Shown: positions 10,342 to 22,011 of the stretch, piece by piece
Layout of the letters: each line of letters opens with the position of its first letter
Position numbering within the stretch: the stretch's first letter is position 1
Assembly: GCF_029227915.1 (NCBI RefSeq)
Contig: NC_079886.1
Location: 19,072,501 to 19,136,500 of the forward strand
From: Hydractinia symbiolongicarpus
Taxonomy: Eukaryota > Cnidaria > Hydrozoa > Anthoathecata > Hydractiniidae
Reading direction: 5' to 3'
DNA length: 64,000 nucleotides
Translations under genes and position numbers: made by a program
Notes under the pieces: model-generated
The model's database searches: none
Seen by the model: the letters and a program-made list of their open reading frames with translations, nothing else
Told to the model about the DNA's origin: nothing

Positions 10342-10672
10342 GATCCGATTAAGCGCCCAACATTTTTTAAGCGCCCGCCTCGAATAACTGCCCAGGTAAT
10401 TTCCTCAAAGTTCAATAAGCGCCCAACACTTGTTAGGCTCTCCTCCCTCGAATAAGCGCTCACCTGATAAAAGGGCGTTAACTATCTTGAGAAAGCAAAT
10501 CTAAAAAAACAAGAAGGACTAAAAAACTTCATTTTGTTACATCTTTTATTCAGTTTTACTTTTCAGTAAAAAGAAAAAAAAAAGAAGATTACCGTTGTCT
10601 TTATTTTGTACAAAATTGAGAAAAATTTATAAGCGCCTAGTTTTTTTAAGCGTCCACCTCGATTAAACGCCC
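10342..10672. repeat. dispersed repeat with recurrent AAGCGCCC words
   Basis: AAGCGCCC or close variants recur at irregular spacing (about 10354, 10369, 10419, 10455, 10631), mixed with CCTCGAATAA/CCTCGATTAA. It looks like a degenerate internally repetitive element. No coding potential. Confidence 0.45.
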
Positions 10673-11633
10673 ATGCACAATGAGTAGTTATCAATAATGG
10701 ATGCAAAATCAAATCAGTTGATCCGCACACATTCTATGAACATGCCAGTGGTAGGTAATGAACTTCCCAGAAATATGCGATTAACTACGAATCCAAAATA
10801 ATTTAACAGGAAACGAACTTATTTTACTGACACTGTGCTCGCTAGAGTACTGACTACAAAATAGACTTTGTCTTTCTTTTCTTCTTATTTTTGACATATT
10901 ATTATTATTTCTGTTTCTTGGGTTTGTGATTTTATGGATGCTATTAGGAAAATATGACATTTTTGACACCAACAACAAGCCAAATAGCAGTTTTACCACT
11001 TTAGGCAAGTTTTTGACCGTTAATGTTTATCAAAACTACGCGCATGGATTGAGCGAAACCAATTTTCTTAATGTTAAATTATCTTTCCGGAAAGTGATGC
11101 AAATTTTCGAAAAATAAACTAAAGCCGAGACACCGAGTTAAAAATGGGTTCCGCTTAAACACTAGATCATACTATTGTCTGTAACGACAGAAGAAATTAT
11201 AAGACATTGATTTGATCTTGAAAGTTCCTGTTTCGTGAAGTTTTCGTTATTAAATAACAAAAAATAAATAGTTTATAAAGTTTTTTTCTTTTCAAATTTT
11301 TGATTTGTGGAGCGTCAAAAGTGAACAAGAAACAGCTTGAAATATCGCGCCCTTGCTGGCACCTTTCGTGAAAGCAAGACTGCGAGAGAATAAAGTTCTG
11401 GTATATTTCGATTGAGTTTATACTATGCCTTCATTTTCCAATATTGCTGCTACGTGACAGTGCGAGTATGATCTTACATCAATTTCGAAGGTATACATGT
11501 TAGAATTTCAATCAAAAGTTGTTATTTTACAGAACAGATTTGTGCAAAAGCCTACATGTCTTTTTATATATTTTTACATATCGCACATCTGTGATAATTT
11601 ACTGAATTTCTTTCGTTGAAAATAATAATACTC

Positions 11634-11762
11634 TGATTCTCACGCTGTGAAAAAATAATCCGGTTTCTCTAATATCCTGATTCTCACGCTGTGAAAAATA
11701 ATCCGGTTTCTCTAATATCTTGATTCTCATGCTATGAAAAAATAATCCCGTTTCTCTAATGT
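11634..11762. repeat. three tandem copies of a 43-44 bp unit
   Basis: Units start at 11634, 11678 and 11721 with TGATTCTCACGCTGTGAAAA, followed by AATCCGGTTTCTCTAATAT. The third copy differs at a few bases. The TCTGATTCTCACG word recurs once more near 12104, after the palindrome. Confidence 0.85.
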
Positions 11763-11976
11763 TCTCAACTCTCTAGTAGATCCGTCTATATTTTTAAGGT
11801 TGAAACCTTAATCCTGCTGCGGGAAGTATATTATCGGTCTAACCTATGTCGACCAACGATATAACAGTATTCTATCAAAACTAAAAAAAGCTCTGCAAGT
11901 TCCATTACATTCTATATTCAATGTTTCCTTACAGCAGAGACATTTCCTGAAAAATTAAAAACTGCAAGAGTTCTAT

Positions 11977-12097
11977 CGGATGTTGCTTATGTTGTATCTT
12001 CCAAAACATTGTTTTGGAAGATACAACATAAGCAACATCCGATGTTGCTTATGTTGTATCTTCCAAAACAATGTTTTGGAAGATACAGCATAAGCAT
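11977..12097. repeat. large perfect palindrome plus a second inverted pair
   Basis: 11977-12041 is a perfect palindrome: two 32-bp arms around a single central base. It reads from CGGATGTTGCTTATG through TTCCAAAACA to its exact complement. It is followed immediately by another inverted pair of the same unit (12042-12097, one mismatch), so four alternating arms of one roughly 25-30 bp unit lie end to end. It is non-coding and lies between aquaporins A and B. Confidence 0.9.
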
Positions 12098-12502
12098 TCT
12101 TTCTGATTCTCACGTAACAGCTTCTTTCAACCCAGAAGTAACTAAACAATCGCTAAGTTCTCTATTACTAATAGAGGGCCTAAAATATGGAACAACTTCC
12201 TTAACAACGACATGAAAAATCTTTTAACACATACCTAAACGGAAACTAAAACGGAAACTATGAACTACATCTCTTTTAAATAAAAATAATTAAATCGCAC
12301 GACATCCGTATCTCCTTGCTAACCTTTTATAGAAGGGTTAGGGGCTTGGTGATAAGACTACGGCAGTCTTACTCTTACCCCTGCCATTTTTAGCTACTAG
12401 CTGCAGCTAAAGGATATGCAATCACATATTTCTAGATTCTACAAGCAGCTATAATTTTGTATTTAGTTTTATGTATGTCTGGCATCAGGTCTTAATATAT
12501 AA

Positions 12503-12882
12503 AAGTAGTCGTTAGCCCGTGGAAAAATTCACGGGTTGGCACGTCCTTTTTATAACGCATCACGTGCGTCTCGCTACTTGCGCAGCTAAGCTACCATTTT
12601 GCGTGACAGACAGACAGACAGACGTATACGGGTATTATAATATAGAGTATTTGTTAGCCCGTGGAAAAATCCACGGGTTCGCCTGTCGCAGCTAAGCTAC
12701 CATTTTGCGTGACAGACAAACGGATGGACATACGTATACGGGCATTATAATATAGATAGTCATTAACCCGTGGAAAAATCCACGGGGTCGCCCGTCCCTT
12801 ATATATCGCATTTCGTGTTTCCGTGACAGAAGGACAAACAGACGCACGAACAGACAGACGGAATACGGCTATTATTAAAGAG
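12503..12882 (+). mobile_element. three adjacent HINE/Helentron-like elements with CCGTGG hairpin
   Basis: Three copies (about 12503-12652, 12653-12757, 12758-12882) each start with TTAGCCCGTGG or TTAACCCGTGG-AAAAAT-CCACGGG, a hairpin. They continue through CGCCCGTC and (two of three) CTACCATTTTGCGTGACAGA, and end in a CAGA-type tetranucleotide tract followed by ATACGGGxATTATAATATAGA. A 5' hairpin plus an internal (CAGA)n near the 3' end resembles Helentron-associated elements (DINE/INE-1 type). That assignment is inference. Confidence 0.6.
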
Positions 12883-13417
12883 ATTTTCACTACAAGATGA
12901 TTGGCTAGATCGTTTGCATTTTCTTAAAAGATTTACTTTAAAAAATATTTTGACACATTTTGAATGCGTGCGAGATGACACGATAGCATATCAATTTTTA
13001 TTCTGTTTTTTTTTTCTATCAACTTTTGCTTTTGTTTATTGAATTAAGTCAAGTTTACAACAGTTGTCTCTTTACTTGAAAATATAAAAGCAAGGGAAAA
13101 TCAAATTTCTCCACTCACAAATGTATATAAATTAACGAGAGAATATATGCACACAATGTTTTTTTTAGCTTCTCCTGGTAGTTCTGTTTGTTTAACAAGG
13201 GGAGAGAACTTTCCATGAAGAAGATGTTATTTCCCCTCGATTTCAGTATATTCTAAGTCGGAAAACTTTATTTGCTTCCAAAAGTGTGCCATATTTATTT
13301 ACGTCTTTTGAGAAGACGCATTAAATGTAAAATCAATGTGCCGTATTCCAAATTTCGAATAATTATGCGCGGGAACTGAAAATCTTTACAATAACAAAAC
13401 AAGAAAAATTACAATAA

Positions 13418-13457
13418 CAAAAAAAGTAAGTGAGTAAGTAAGTAAGTAAGTAGGTAA
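13418..13457 (+). repeat. GTAA/AAGT tetranucleotide microsatellite
   Basis: AAGTAAGTGAGTAAGTAAGT and further GTAA/GTAG units, about 35 bp with three imperfect units. Confidence 0.8.
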
Positions 13458-13629
13458 CGGGTAGTTTTAACGTCATTGGGGATTCCATTCTAATGGTTGG
13501 CTCTTCCTCCCCTCTGATTGTAACTATGTTCCGCTAGAGATACGCATAAAGTTGCTCTAACTTGCTTGCCTGCCATACAAGCCGATTAGCGGTCAGTAGA
13601 TGGCACCAGATGGGCCGACAACACTACAT

Positions 13630-13712
13630 TTAAAGTGCGCCGGAGTGGGGACTCGAACCTGAAACCTTATAATTACAAGCCGAATGCGCTACCACTACAC
13701 CATATCTCTAAT
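13630..13712 (-). repeat. tRNA-derived SINE head
   Basis: On the minus strand TGGTGTAGTGGTAGCGCATT resembles a Pol III A box, and GGTTCGAGTCC is a good B box about 35 bp downstream. The acceptor-stem ends do not pair, so this is not a functional tRNA gene but the tRNA-like head of a SINE. Confidence 0.6.
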
Positions 13713-14769
13713 TCAAATAAAATAAGATCACTATTTCTATCTTCCTAAAGGTAGGTTTCCATACGACTGCATTTTATGCTCGAGCGCAAAAATCTGACGA
13801 ATTTTTCTCTCTCGAGTTAGACGTAAATGGTAATTATTTTTTCGCTCAAGAGAAAAGGTGCTCATTCAGATTAAAATTGCTGCCGTAAACAGAAAATATG
13901 TTTTGTTACGGAATTTGAAATTAATCACAACTTTTGTTTATATCTCCCCTGTTAGTAATGAAAAACTCGAAAAGATCATCAGAAAAGAATGTCGGTAAGG
14001 AGACATTTCCAGAAAAGAAGGGAACCAAAGGGTTGTACAATGTATTAGATACAAACTCAATCTTATTTGACCGTTAACGTCTGATATTATTCTGTACACC
14101 AAATCAACACAGAACAGAAAAAAATAACATATAATAGAAAAACATTTTTGGTTGTTCACTTTATTTGATGAAACTCCAGTGGAAGGGGGGATGGGGAGGG
14201 GGGCTGAGCCATAGTATGAGAGTTTAAGTTTTAAGTGAAAATCAACGAGGGAAGCAAGTTGCCGAAACAGCTGGGGTCCAGGGGCAAAACGCAATTTTAG
14301 AGTCCTAAAACACGTAAATCGCATTACTTAGTGAGATAGCCTGCAGATTCTCTGGTTGGAGGATAGAGACACTTATTGGCAGAAAATAAAAAATTATTAC
14401 TTAGCAAAAAGTGGGTGGCGCTGCTCCTGCACTCTAAAGACACTTTTGCATTTCTAAACTTATTAAATTTTTTCTATTCATTTGGAATGGAATGCATACT
14501 TGATTAAATAGTGAAAATTTTGGGGGGTTGGTGATAAGATTACTACAGTCTTCTTCTTGCTCCTACCATTTTTAACTACTTGAGCTGCATACCTGAGGAT
14601 AGCAATCACATATTTCTAGATTCTACAATATAACTGCTATAGTTTTGGATTCATTTTTACGAAAAAATGCAAATTATTTAACAACGAAATAACAGTACCA
14701 ATAAAAAATATTTTATCTTTCTTAAATCAGCAATATCGTTTTCTTCCTTTAAGGCACGTTTTGGTGCCA

Positions 14770-15215
<446 letters not shown>

Positions 15216-15724
15216 TTTATCTTTCTGATGAGCACTTTTTTAAAATTTTGTCATACATAATTAAAAAAAAACTAAACGTTGAAGGTATAAAGATATATAC
15301 TATTTTTTATAAATAAACTGTTAATAAATCAACTAAACACAGCGTTATTGCAAGCACCCAAGCTTTTTCTTCTTTTTTTCTTTTATAGGAGGAGAGGAGG
15401 GGTGGGTTTACTATAATACTAGGCATCACCATGCAATGCAACAGGAAGATCTGAGAAATTTTAACCCCCTGGAATAAATAAAGACACATCCTCTGCTTAA
15501 GTACGTCCTGTATTAGCTGTAGGTTAAATATAATTAGAAGAATCAATTCCGTTATTTTGCACGGCATCAGGTTTTATGAGATCTACGGAGAATTAAAATT
15601 ACCGAGACATAATAAGTGAGCAATCAAAAAATTCAAAAAACATGTAAAACATTTTCACTTCACTACCTAAAAAAAAATATTAAAGAAAATAATAATAAAA
15701 TAATGTTACAAAGAGATACATTTT

Positions 15725-18700
15725 TTAAGCAGAAGAGTTTCTTTTTAGCGGTACATCTGTAGCAACGTATGCTGTGTCGTTTTTATCCTCTTTGAAAAAG
15801 ATGAACGTATATGCAAGTGCGGCAAGAACACCACCAAGCATCGGCCCAGCCCAGTAAATCTAAAATATATACACTAGATTTTATTCTTCTACTTTCACTT
15901 TGTTTACTAAAAGAGTGCTCGATAAAAAGAAACAGAAAAGAAACAAAAAGACAATTTTTAGATTCAATACTAGAGTTTCATGCTTTCGTTTTCCTCGGTT
16001 AATAATAATTATTAGCCTGTCTTCATGGGAAAATGTAGACCTCTGTCACTCGCATGGCCCTCACTGCGTTCGGTCCATGGCGTCATGACTTCGGTCTATA
16101 TTTTCCCGTATAGACCGGCTAAACGGTCAATAAGTCATTTATTACCCACTGATTATTTCATAACCATTAAATGAAAAAAAAGGTTTTAGAGTCCAGGGGT
16201 CTTTACCAAAAACAAGGCCTAGGTGGAAACCACGCAACTTTCCTTATATTTCGAACGTACACAGACATTCGATCCACAACTCGTTCAAAAATAAACTATA
16301 CAAAATAACTCTTAACAATAGAATATTTCAAAACAGTTTTAAAATTCAATTCCTTGTCGTTTCGCTGGTGGAGTGTTCGTAATAAAATTAAATGTACAAT
16401 TGTTAAAATTTCCTCCGGAAAAAAATGAAGAGAGGGTTGATGAAGACTGCGTGGAACTGGAAGTATTAAGAGCTGTCGATTGGTTATGTACGTCAAGTTG
16501 GTTATTATTTGAGCTCAAGATTTTTGACATTTTTTAACGGTGAGTGGTACTAGCCGATTTGTAAATTTTGTGACCATTGTGTTGAGCTACATAAACTTCG
16601 GGGACATTTGCATCCAAAAGCTTTCCAATCAATATTTTTCTTACCGAATGATTAGCCACCTTTCTGCCTGTAAGCCCGTGTTATTTAGAACTTAAAAATT
16701 CTCTTGTGTGTGTTCAGTTCTTCTGGTGGTATGAGATGAGGTGGTCTATATTCTTGAATGCTTCGACAATACTTAACAAAAGTGTTTGCTGCACACGTAT
16801 TACAATATTTTGTAGCTTTTGACTATTGTCCTGCTATGAATTCGTCTATTTCATTTAAATCGTCAAATAAAACTATCGTCTACCAGACGAAAACAAGGAG
16901 TAATTGACATTTTTCTATCACTTTAAATTAACTTTCCTGTTTTGTTTTTTGTCATATAGACTGGTCACGTGAAAAAAAACCAATCAAATTTTCCGACGTT
17001 CGAATGAACGTAAATACTTAAAAATACTCAACAGTGGGGTAATAAATTGACATATAACCTGTAAGAACAATACAAAGTCATCAAAAGGCAATGCAATGGT
17101 ATCTATATAAAAAGTGGCGTCGATTTGCCCCTAGTCTTTAGTATCAATTTGAAAAAGTTTGTACTTATTAATGATATATTTATGTTGTTTTTACAGGTTA
17201 TATGTCATTTTATATGTGGCAAGGTCATGTTGAAGAGGGTGTACTAAGCATTGTGCAAATTCGTTAATCATATATTTTTATAGAAAAAAAAGAACAGCAA
17301 GAACAAAAAGACAAAAATAAACAACAAACCCAATGATCTTTCCATGAATCCATGACTACAGCTGGCCCGAATGAACGTGCGGGATTTATTCCACATCCAG
17401 TGAACGGAATCTAAATCAAAAAATTATGCTTGTGAAAACACTTGTAAGATAAAAATATCTTGGATTGCAGCTCAATATCCAAATATCTATAATACAGACT
17501 TTTAGTAACACATTTTTTACCTCTATACAACTGGAATGGTTTAAAACAGAATACCATGACGCAGGGAAACTTTGTTCAAATTATATAGATACCTACCAAG
17601 CACACATGGCATACCCAGATAACAACGCCAATACCCAATGTTGTTCCATAAGCTTCAACTTTCTTTTTCGGATCAGTGATGGAGAACACAAAAAATACGA
17701 GCAAGAAAGTGAAGAGCAGTTCCATGCCAAATCCTTGTCCGACTTTAACATCTGCATGTAAACTTGTAACACCAAGTGAATCTTGCCATTTATATGGTGT
17801 ACATGCGTAGGTTAAAGCAGAGCCTACAATTCCTAAAAAAAGATAAACCTAACTATTTTATTTTGTTAATATTTCTTTATAACTGCACACATAAATAACA
17901 TGTCAAATCATGTTTTCTCCATTTTTCCGTCATAGTCGATATTGAAGTCACAAACAGAATTCTACCATAAATACCACAATTAAAAATTTAGAAAAAAAAT
18001 TCGCGCGTCTTTCAACTAATTTTGTATTTCAGTTCGTCCCATAAAATTCCTAAAAATTTCCAACACAGAATTGGCCTGTGACAGATTTGACAGTACAGAA
18101 AATAGGATTAGAAGCCATGGGAGAACATTTAATTCAGCCCCAAATATTTAAAACTGTCATAACGCAGAAGCAAAATTGATATTAGAAATTAGCAGATTAT
18201 TCTCATTTCATCTATCTTTTACGGATGGTTACAGACTAAATTTTTAATTGAGTTTATAAATTTATGGCGCCTTAGTTTAGTGTTTATAACTTCAGCACGT
18301 TGTACAGGAGATCGGGGTTCGTTTCCCCTTGGCGGCGATCCAATATGGGCGAGTGAATGTTACCATAGCTTTTGGTTGAGCGAAATTTGGAAGATGACAC
18401 ACTGTGTGGACCATTGGATGTTCATGGAGATTATCTGGTAAAGCGCAGACCCTAACTATGTTTGCGTAGCTTAAAATGAGCATTAAATACTCCAGGACTT
18501 CCCATCTAAGACATGGCCCCTCCTGGAAATAATAAACAAGGTATATCTCTCGAGATTTTGTCTGAGTTAGAACAATACAGGGGAGCGATATAAAATCTGG
18601 ACATCTATTTATCTATGTCTTCAACTTATTAGACACGGTTTGCAAGGAAACATGATTTCAGAAATGTTCCAAAATTAAAAATACCATATTCATGGACCTA

Positions 18701-20792
18701 ATATAAAGGGAGAGTGAACCTGTGCTAGGGTTGTTTTTTTTCTCCCTAAGGGGATGATTTTTATTTCTGTTTTGTTTTATTTTTGTAACCATAGACTCAC
18801 TAATATCCATTTTGATTTCCATAATTTTAATTTTAGTTGTTTTAGGATATTCCTACTCAGACATTCCAGTGAGGATGGAACTAACGACCTTTCGCCTGGG
18901 TCAATCGCTTTGCTGATTAAATTGCTGATCCCGTAAGAAACAGAAATAATAGGAGTCTCGGAGACTATCATTTAAACTTTGGCAGAAAAATTTAATTCTG
19001 CGGAAACAAAATTTGTTTGTGTTAGTTTTGGACCTCAAATATCGTATTAAAAAATTGCCAGGGGGTGCACATTTATAATTTTGCTTAGCTAAATTATTTT
19101 TATTTACTGAAGTTGTTTAATTGTGGATTCTTACGTTTTAAGTCAGATTACTTAACGCCATTTGATACTAATATAGTTTACGCCAAAGGGCGTTTACCAA
19201 ATACATACACTAAATAATAGATCCAAGGTATTGCTTTACTGACAGACATTTAGTCCAAGTTATTGTCAGATATTTATGACATATTATCGAACCTTTGTCC
19301 CCGACACTTTTCTCGACCCCTATCATACAACCTGGCCTGAGCAACGTTTAATATGAATAACTAAAAAGTTTGAAGAGTTATCAAGTTATCAAAGTTATAT
19401 CTCTTCCGTAATTAATTCATTAGTTCTTTAGCAATTTTTAGAGATAAGATCTTATAAAACAGACCGCACAAATTTTGTGTATTGGGAAATTATCGGTACC
19501 TTTTTTATCAGTCTGACATGAAATTACATAATTTATGTCAATTCCCAGATCCCGTAAGAAGTATATATATTTACGCTTAAAAACCTCGTGCATGACGTAT
19601 TTTTAATAACGTTATAAAGATTTGTTCTATCATCATATTAAAAACATGGTACCGAGGCTGATTCAAAAGTGAGATTAGTAACTGTGACAACAGCTGAAAA
19701 AATCATTAGCGCGTACTAATTAGAAACAGGTAATAGGGTTTATAAAGATCATTATCGGTGAAATTCTTTACTAATTTGCGTCGTTAATAACAAGTCTCAA
19801 TCACGGCATTGGGTAAACAAGTTGGGAATATTTTTCGCACGCACAAGAGCTACATTTAAATATTTTATTCTCAAACTAAGCTGTAGGTAAGCTGTCGAGT
19901 GTGGTATTGAAGTCTAGCAGTTAAAACATGTAGTTCCTAGGATGGAAATACTACTTTAATTGGAGAAACTTTCGCGAGAAAAAATTCGCGAAATTTTTTG
20001 GATAAACTTTCGCGAATGAACAAACCCGCAAATTTTGCGAGATAAACTTTCGCGGACAAGAATTTTTCAGTTAGAAAAAACTTCAAAATTCTTAGCATAA
20101 TTGAAAATGTTATAAATTTTGTGCGTTTTTGGTGAAAAATGATAAAATAGCTTACTGGATAAACTTTTGCGAATGAAAAAATTGGGAAACTTTCGCGAGA
20201 TAAAGTTTCACGAATGAAGAAACTCGCATATTTTCGCGAAAATGGCGAAAAATCGCGAATTCGCGAAAGTATCTATTGCGAAAGTTTCTCCAATGAAAGT
20301 AGCTTAACTATGTGAATCGTTTTTTGTACCTTCAGTTGAGCAGTTGACATGTCCTCATGGCTTTTAAATGGCAAGGATGTAAAGCGTGTTAACAAGAGAT
20401 AGTTTCAAGGAGCATCGTTGACACCTCATACTTTATACTACCTCTGTTTTTATATGTTTTGAAATGCACTTACCTCCAATACATTGAGCCACGATGTAAA
20501 GTAAGCCTTTTATGATGGAGATTCTTCCTCCAACAATCATACCAAGTGACACAGCAGGATTTAAATGTCCTCCACTAACATGACCAAATGCTTGAGCGAG
20601 CGAGGCGATAGACAACCCGATTCCTATTCCAATTTCAACATTGTTTGATGAAACCGATACTGGTGAATTTCCCCAACTTAAAGCAACTGATGTTACACAA
20701 AGTAAGAAAAAGATGCATCCAACAAACTCAGCAGCGACTGCTCTCCAAAATGAAGTTCTTTTGATCTCATCCAAACCTACCTCGATAGCCAT
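15725..20792 (-). CDS. AQP: aquaporin, copy B (256 aa)
   Basis: MIP-family membrane channel. Exons on the minus strand are 20474-20792, 17597-17832, 17330-17410 and 15725-15859, with the same sizes and phases as copy A for the first three. The ATG at 20790-20792 matches the paralogues; an upstream in-frame ATG at 20835-20837 also exists. Both Asn-Pro-Ala boxes are present (residues 78-80 and 194-196). The filter is Ile, His, Cys, Arg as in copy A. Exons 1 to 3 are very close to copy A, and the two are clearly sister copies. The C-terminal tail differs (Lys/Asp then Ser-rich end). The intron after exon 3 has donor GTTTGT, weaker than the others. Introns contain MITEs and a SINE. Confidence 0.94.
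16014..16120. mobile_element. foldback MITE, about 107 bp
   Basis: Arms of about 44 bp: AGCCTGTCTTCATGGGAAAA and onward on the left, TATTTTCCCGTATAGACCGG on the right. They are imperfectly complementary around a GCGTT centre. It lies inside an intron of aquaporin B. Confidence 0.6.
17048..17207. mobile_element. 160-bp MITE with 17-bp terminal inverted repeats
   Basis: TGACATATAACCTGTAA at the left and its complement TTACAGGTTATATGTCA at the right are perfect inverted repeats; similarity continues a few bases inward. Target duplication is not obvious. It lies inside an intron of aquaporin B. Confidence 0.7.
18264..18560 (+). repeat. tRNA-derived SINE, family 1 copy 1
   Basis: The head resembles a tRNA with an A box (TTAGTTTAGTGTTTATAACT) and a B box (GGGGTTCGTTTCC). 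The body contains GCGTAGCTTAAAATGAGCAT, TAAATACTCCAGGACTTCCC and CTCCTGGAAATAATA. The same body words occur inverted at 42164-42452 and at 57065-57188. It lies in the large intron 1 of aquaporin B. Confidence 0.75.
19954..20299. mobile_element. 346-bp MITE flanked by TA, rich in TTCGCGAA
   Basis: Terminal inverted repeats CTTTAATTGGAGAAACTTTC / CTTTCATTGGAGAAACTTTC (one mismatch, about 22 bp) are flanked by TA on both sides (19952-19953 and 20300-20301). That fits a Tc1/mariner-type insertion. Inside are many copies of CTTTCGCGA/TTCGCGAA in both orientations. No ORF. Confidence 0.8.
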
Positions 20793-22011
20793 TATTTCGT
20801 AAGTAACACCCTCTCTTACGAAATGTGATGTTTTCAACTTTGTGTGAGATGTTTAAATCATTTAAATATTTTTTGTTGTTGACTGAGCTAAAACAATACA
20901 TTGTCCTTTTTAAGAGATAATTATATCGGAGAGTAATAGAAAGATAATAAATTGATTTAGTTTCAGATACTGTGAATACTTGTTTTATATACCCCCCTAT
21001 TATATACCCTAGTGACTATTTAATACTTTATTTATTTAAGTTGGCCAGGGGGTGTTTTATATAGAATTCCGTAGCGGCTTAAAATCTTATCTATGTTCTG
21101 TACCATGATCAGGTAAATCCATCAGTATCAAATTTTGTATCCAGACTCCTTTGCGCCTTTCACTAAAACCCGATCTATAATAAGTGTATGCTTTTCTCCA
21201 CTAATTAGTTCCTAACTGACTGCGTTTTTATTTGTACCTAGTACTCTGGTAAAGGAAAACCTGAACATTGTATGAGTACCACAAGATTGTTAAAATCCAG
21301 CAACTTCGTCTCAAGAGCTCCTTAAGTTTTTTTATATAAAAACAGAACGTTGTCTAAATATAAAAAAGCTAACAAGCACTGGGGACGAGGTTAGGAATTC
21401 GAGTAATAGGAACTGCTAAAATATAAAAATATATTAGATGAAAGGTTTCTTCCCTTCACACGGTTTGACTTTTATCGATTTGTTTCTTGAATTATTTCTG
21501 TTGACCGAGAGTGAATGTGTTAAACTCATCGACGACCTGGGACGTGCAGAAATTAAGTTCTCAGTTCTCATAGTTGGGCGTAAAGCTTCCTATCAGTAAA
21601 TTTGAAACAACAAATTTACGTTTTTTTTTAATATACAAGTTATCAGATTTTAAAATTTATTTCATACTGTACTATACCAATAGTGCAATTTTTACATTTT
21701 TCGTTGCACACAAATAAGTTACATGTATCGCTTCAAAAATTTTTAAAGAAACAAAACAAAACAAAAAATAACCGCGGGTTTTTTTTCACAGAATAACAAG
21801 CTTCTAATGCTAACACTTCTAAATTTTATTGGTAGAGCAAAAGTGAGGTAAAAATGGCAATGAAGGAGGGTCGTACATATCAATCTGTATGGTTTCTTCC
21901 ATGACATCGTTTAGAACCTGAAGAGGCTAAATATACCAGCAATATTTGTGCTCATAAGAAATCATTTTTTAACTCAAAGGGGAAGAGTGATAGTGATCTT
22001 TATAATAACAT
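20793..22011. other. spacer between aquaporins B and C, no gene seen
   Basis: Non-coding A/T-rich DNA. It carries one TAACAAGCACTGGGGACGAGGTT half of the CCTCG foldback family near 21370-21392 and nothing else recognised. Confidence 0.5.

Noticed and set aside
13630-13712. tRNA gene on the minus strand
   Set aside because: A and B boxes are good, but the acceptor stem does not pair and no proper 3' end exists, so it is a SINE head.
13938-14324. 128-residue minus-strand ORF
   Set aside because: Its G-rich tract and phrase structure look like an old repeat; no domain or splice context supports a gene.
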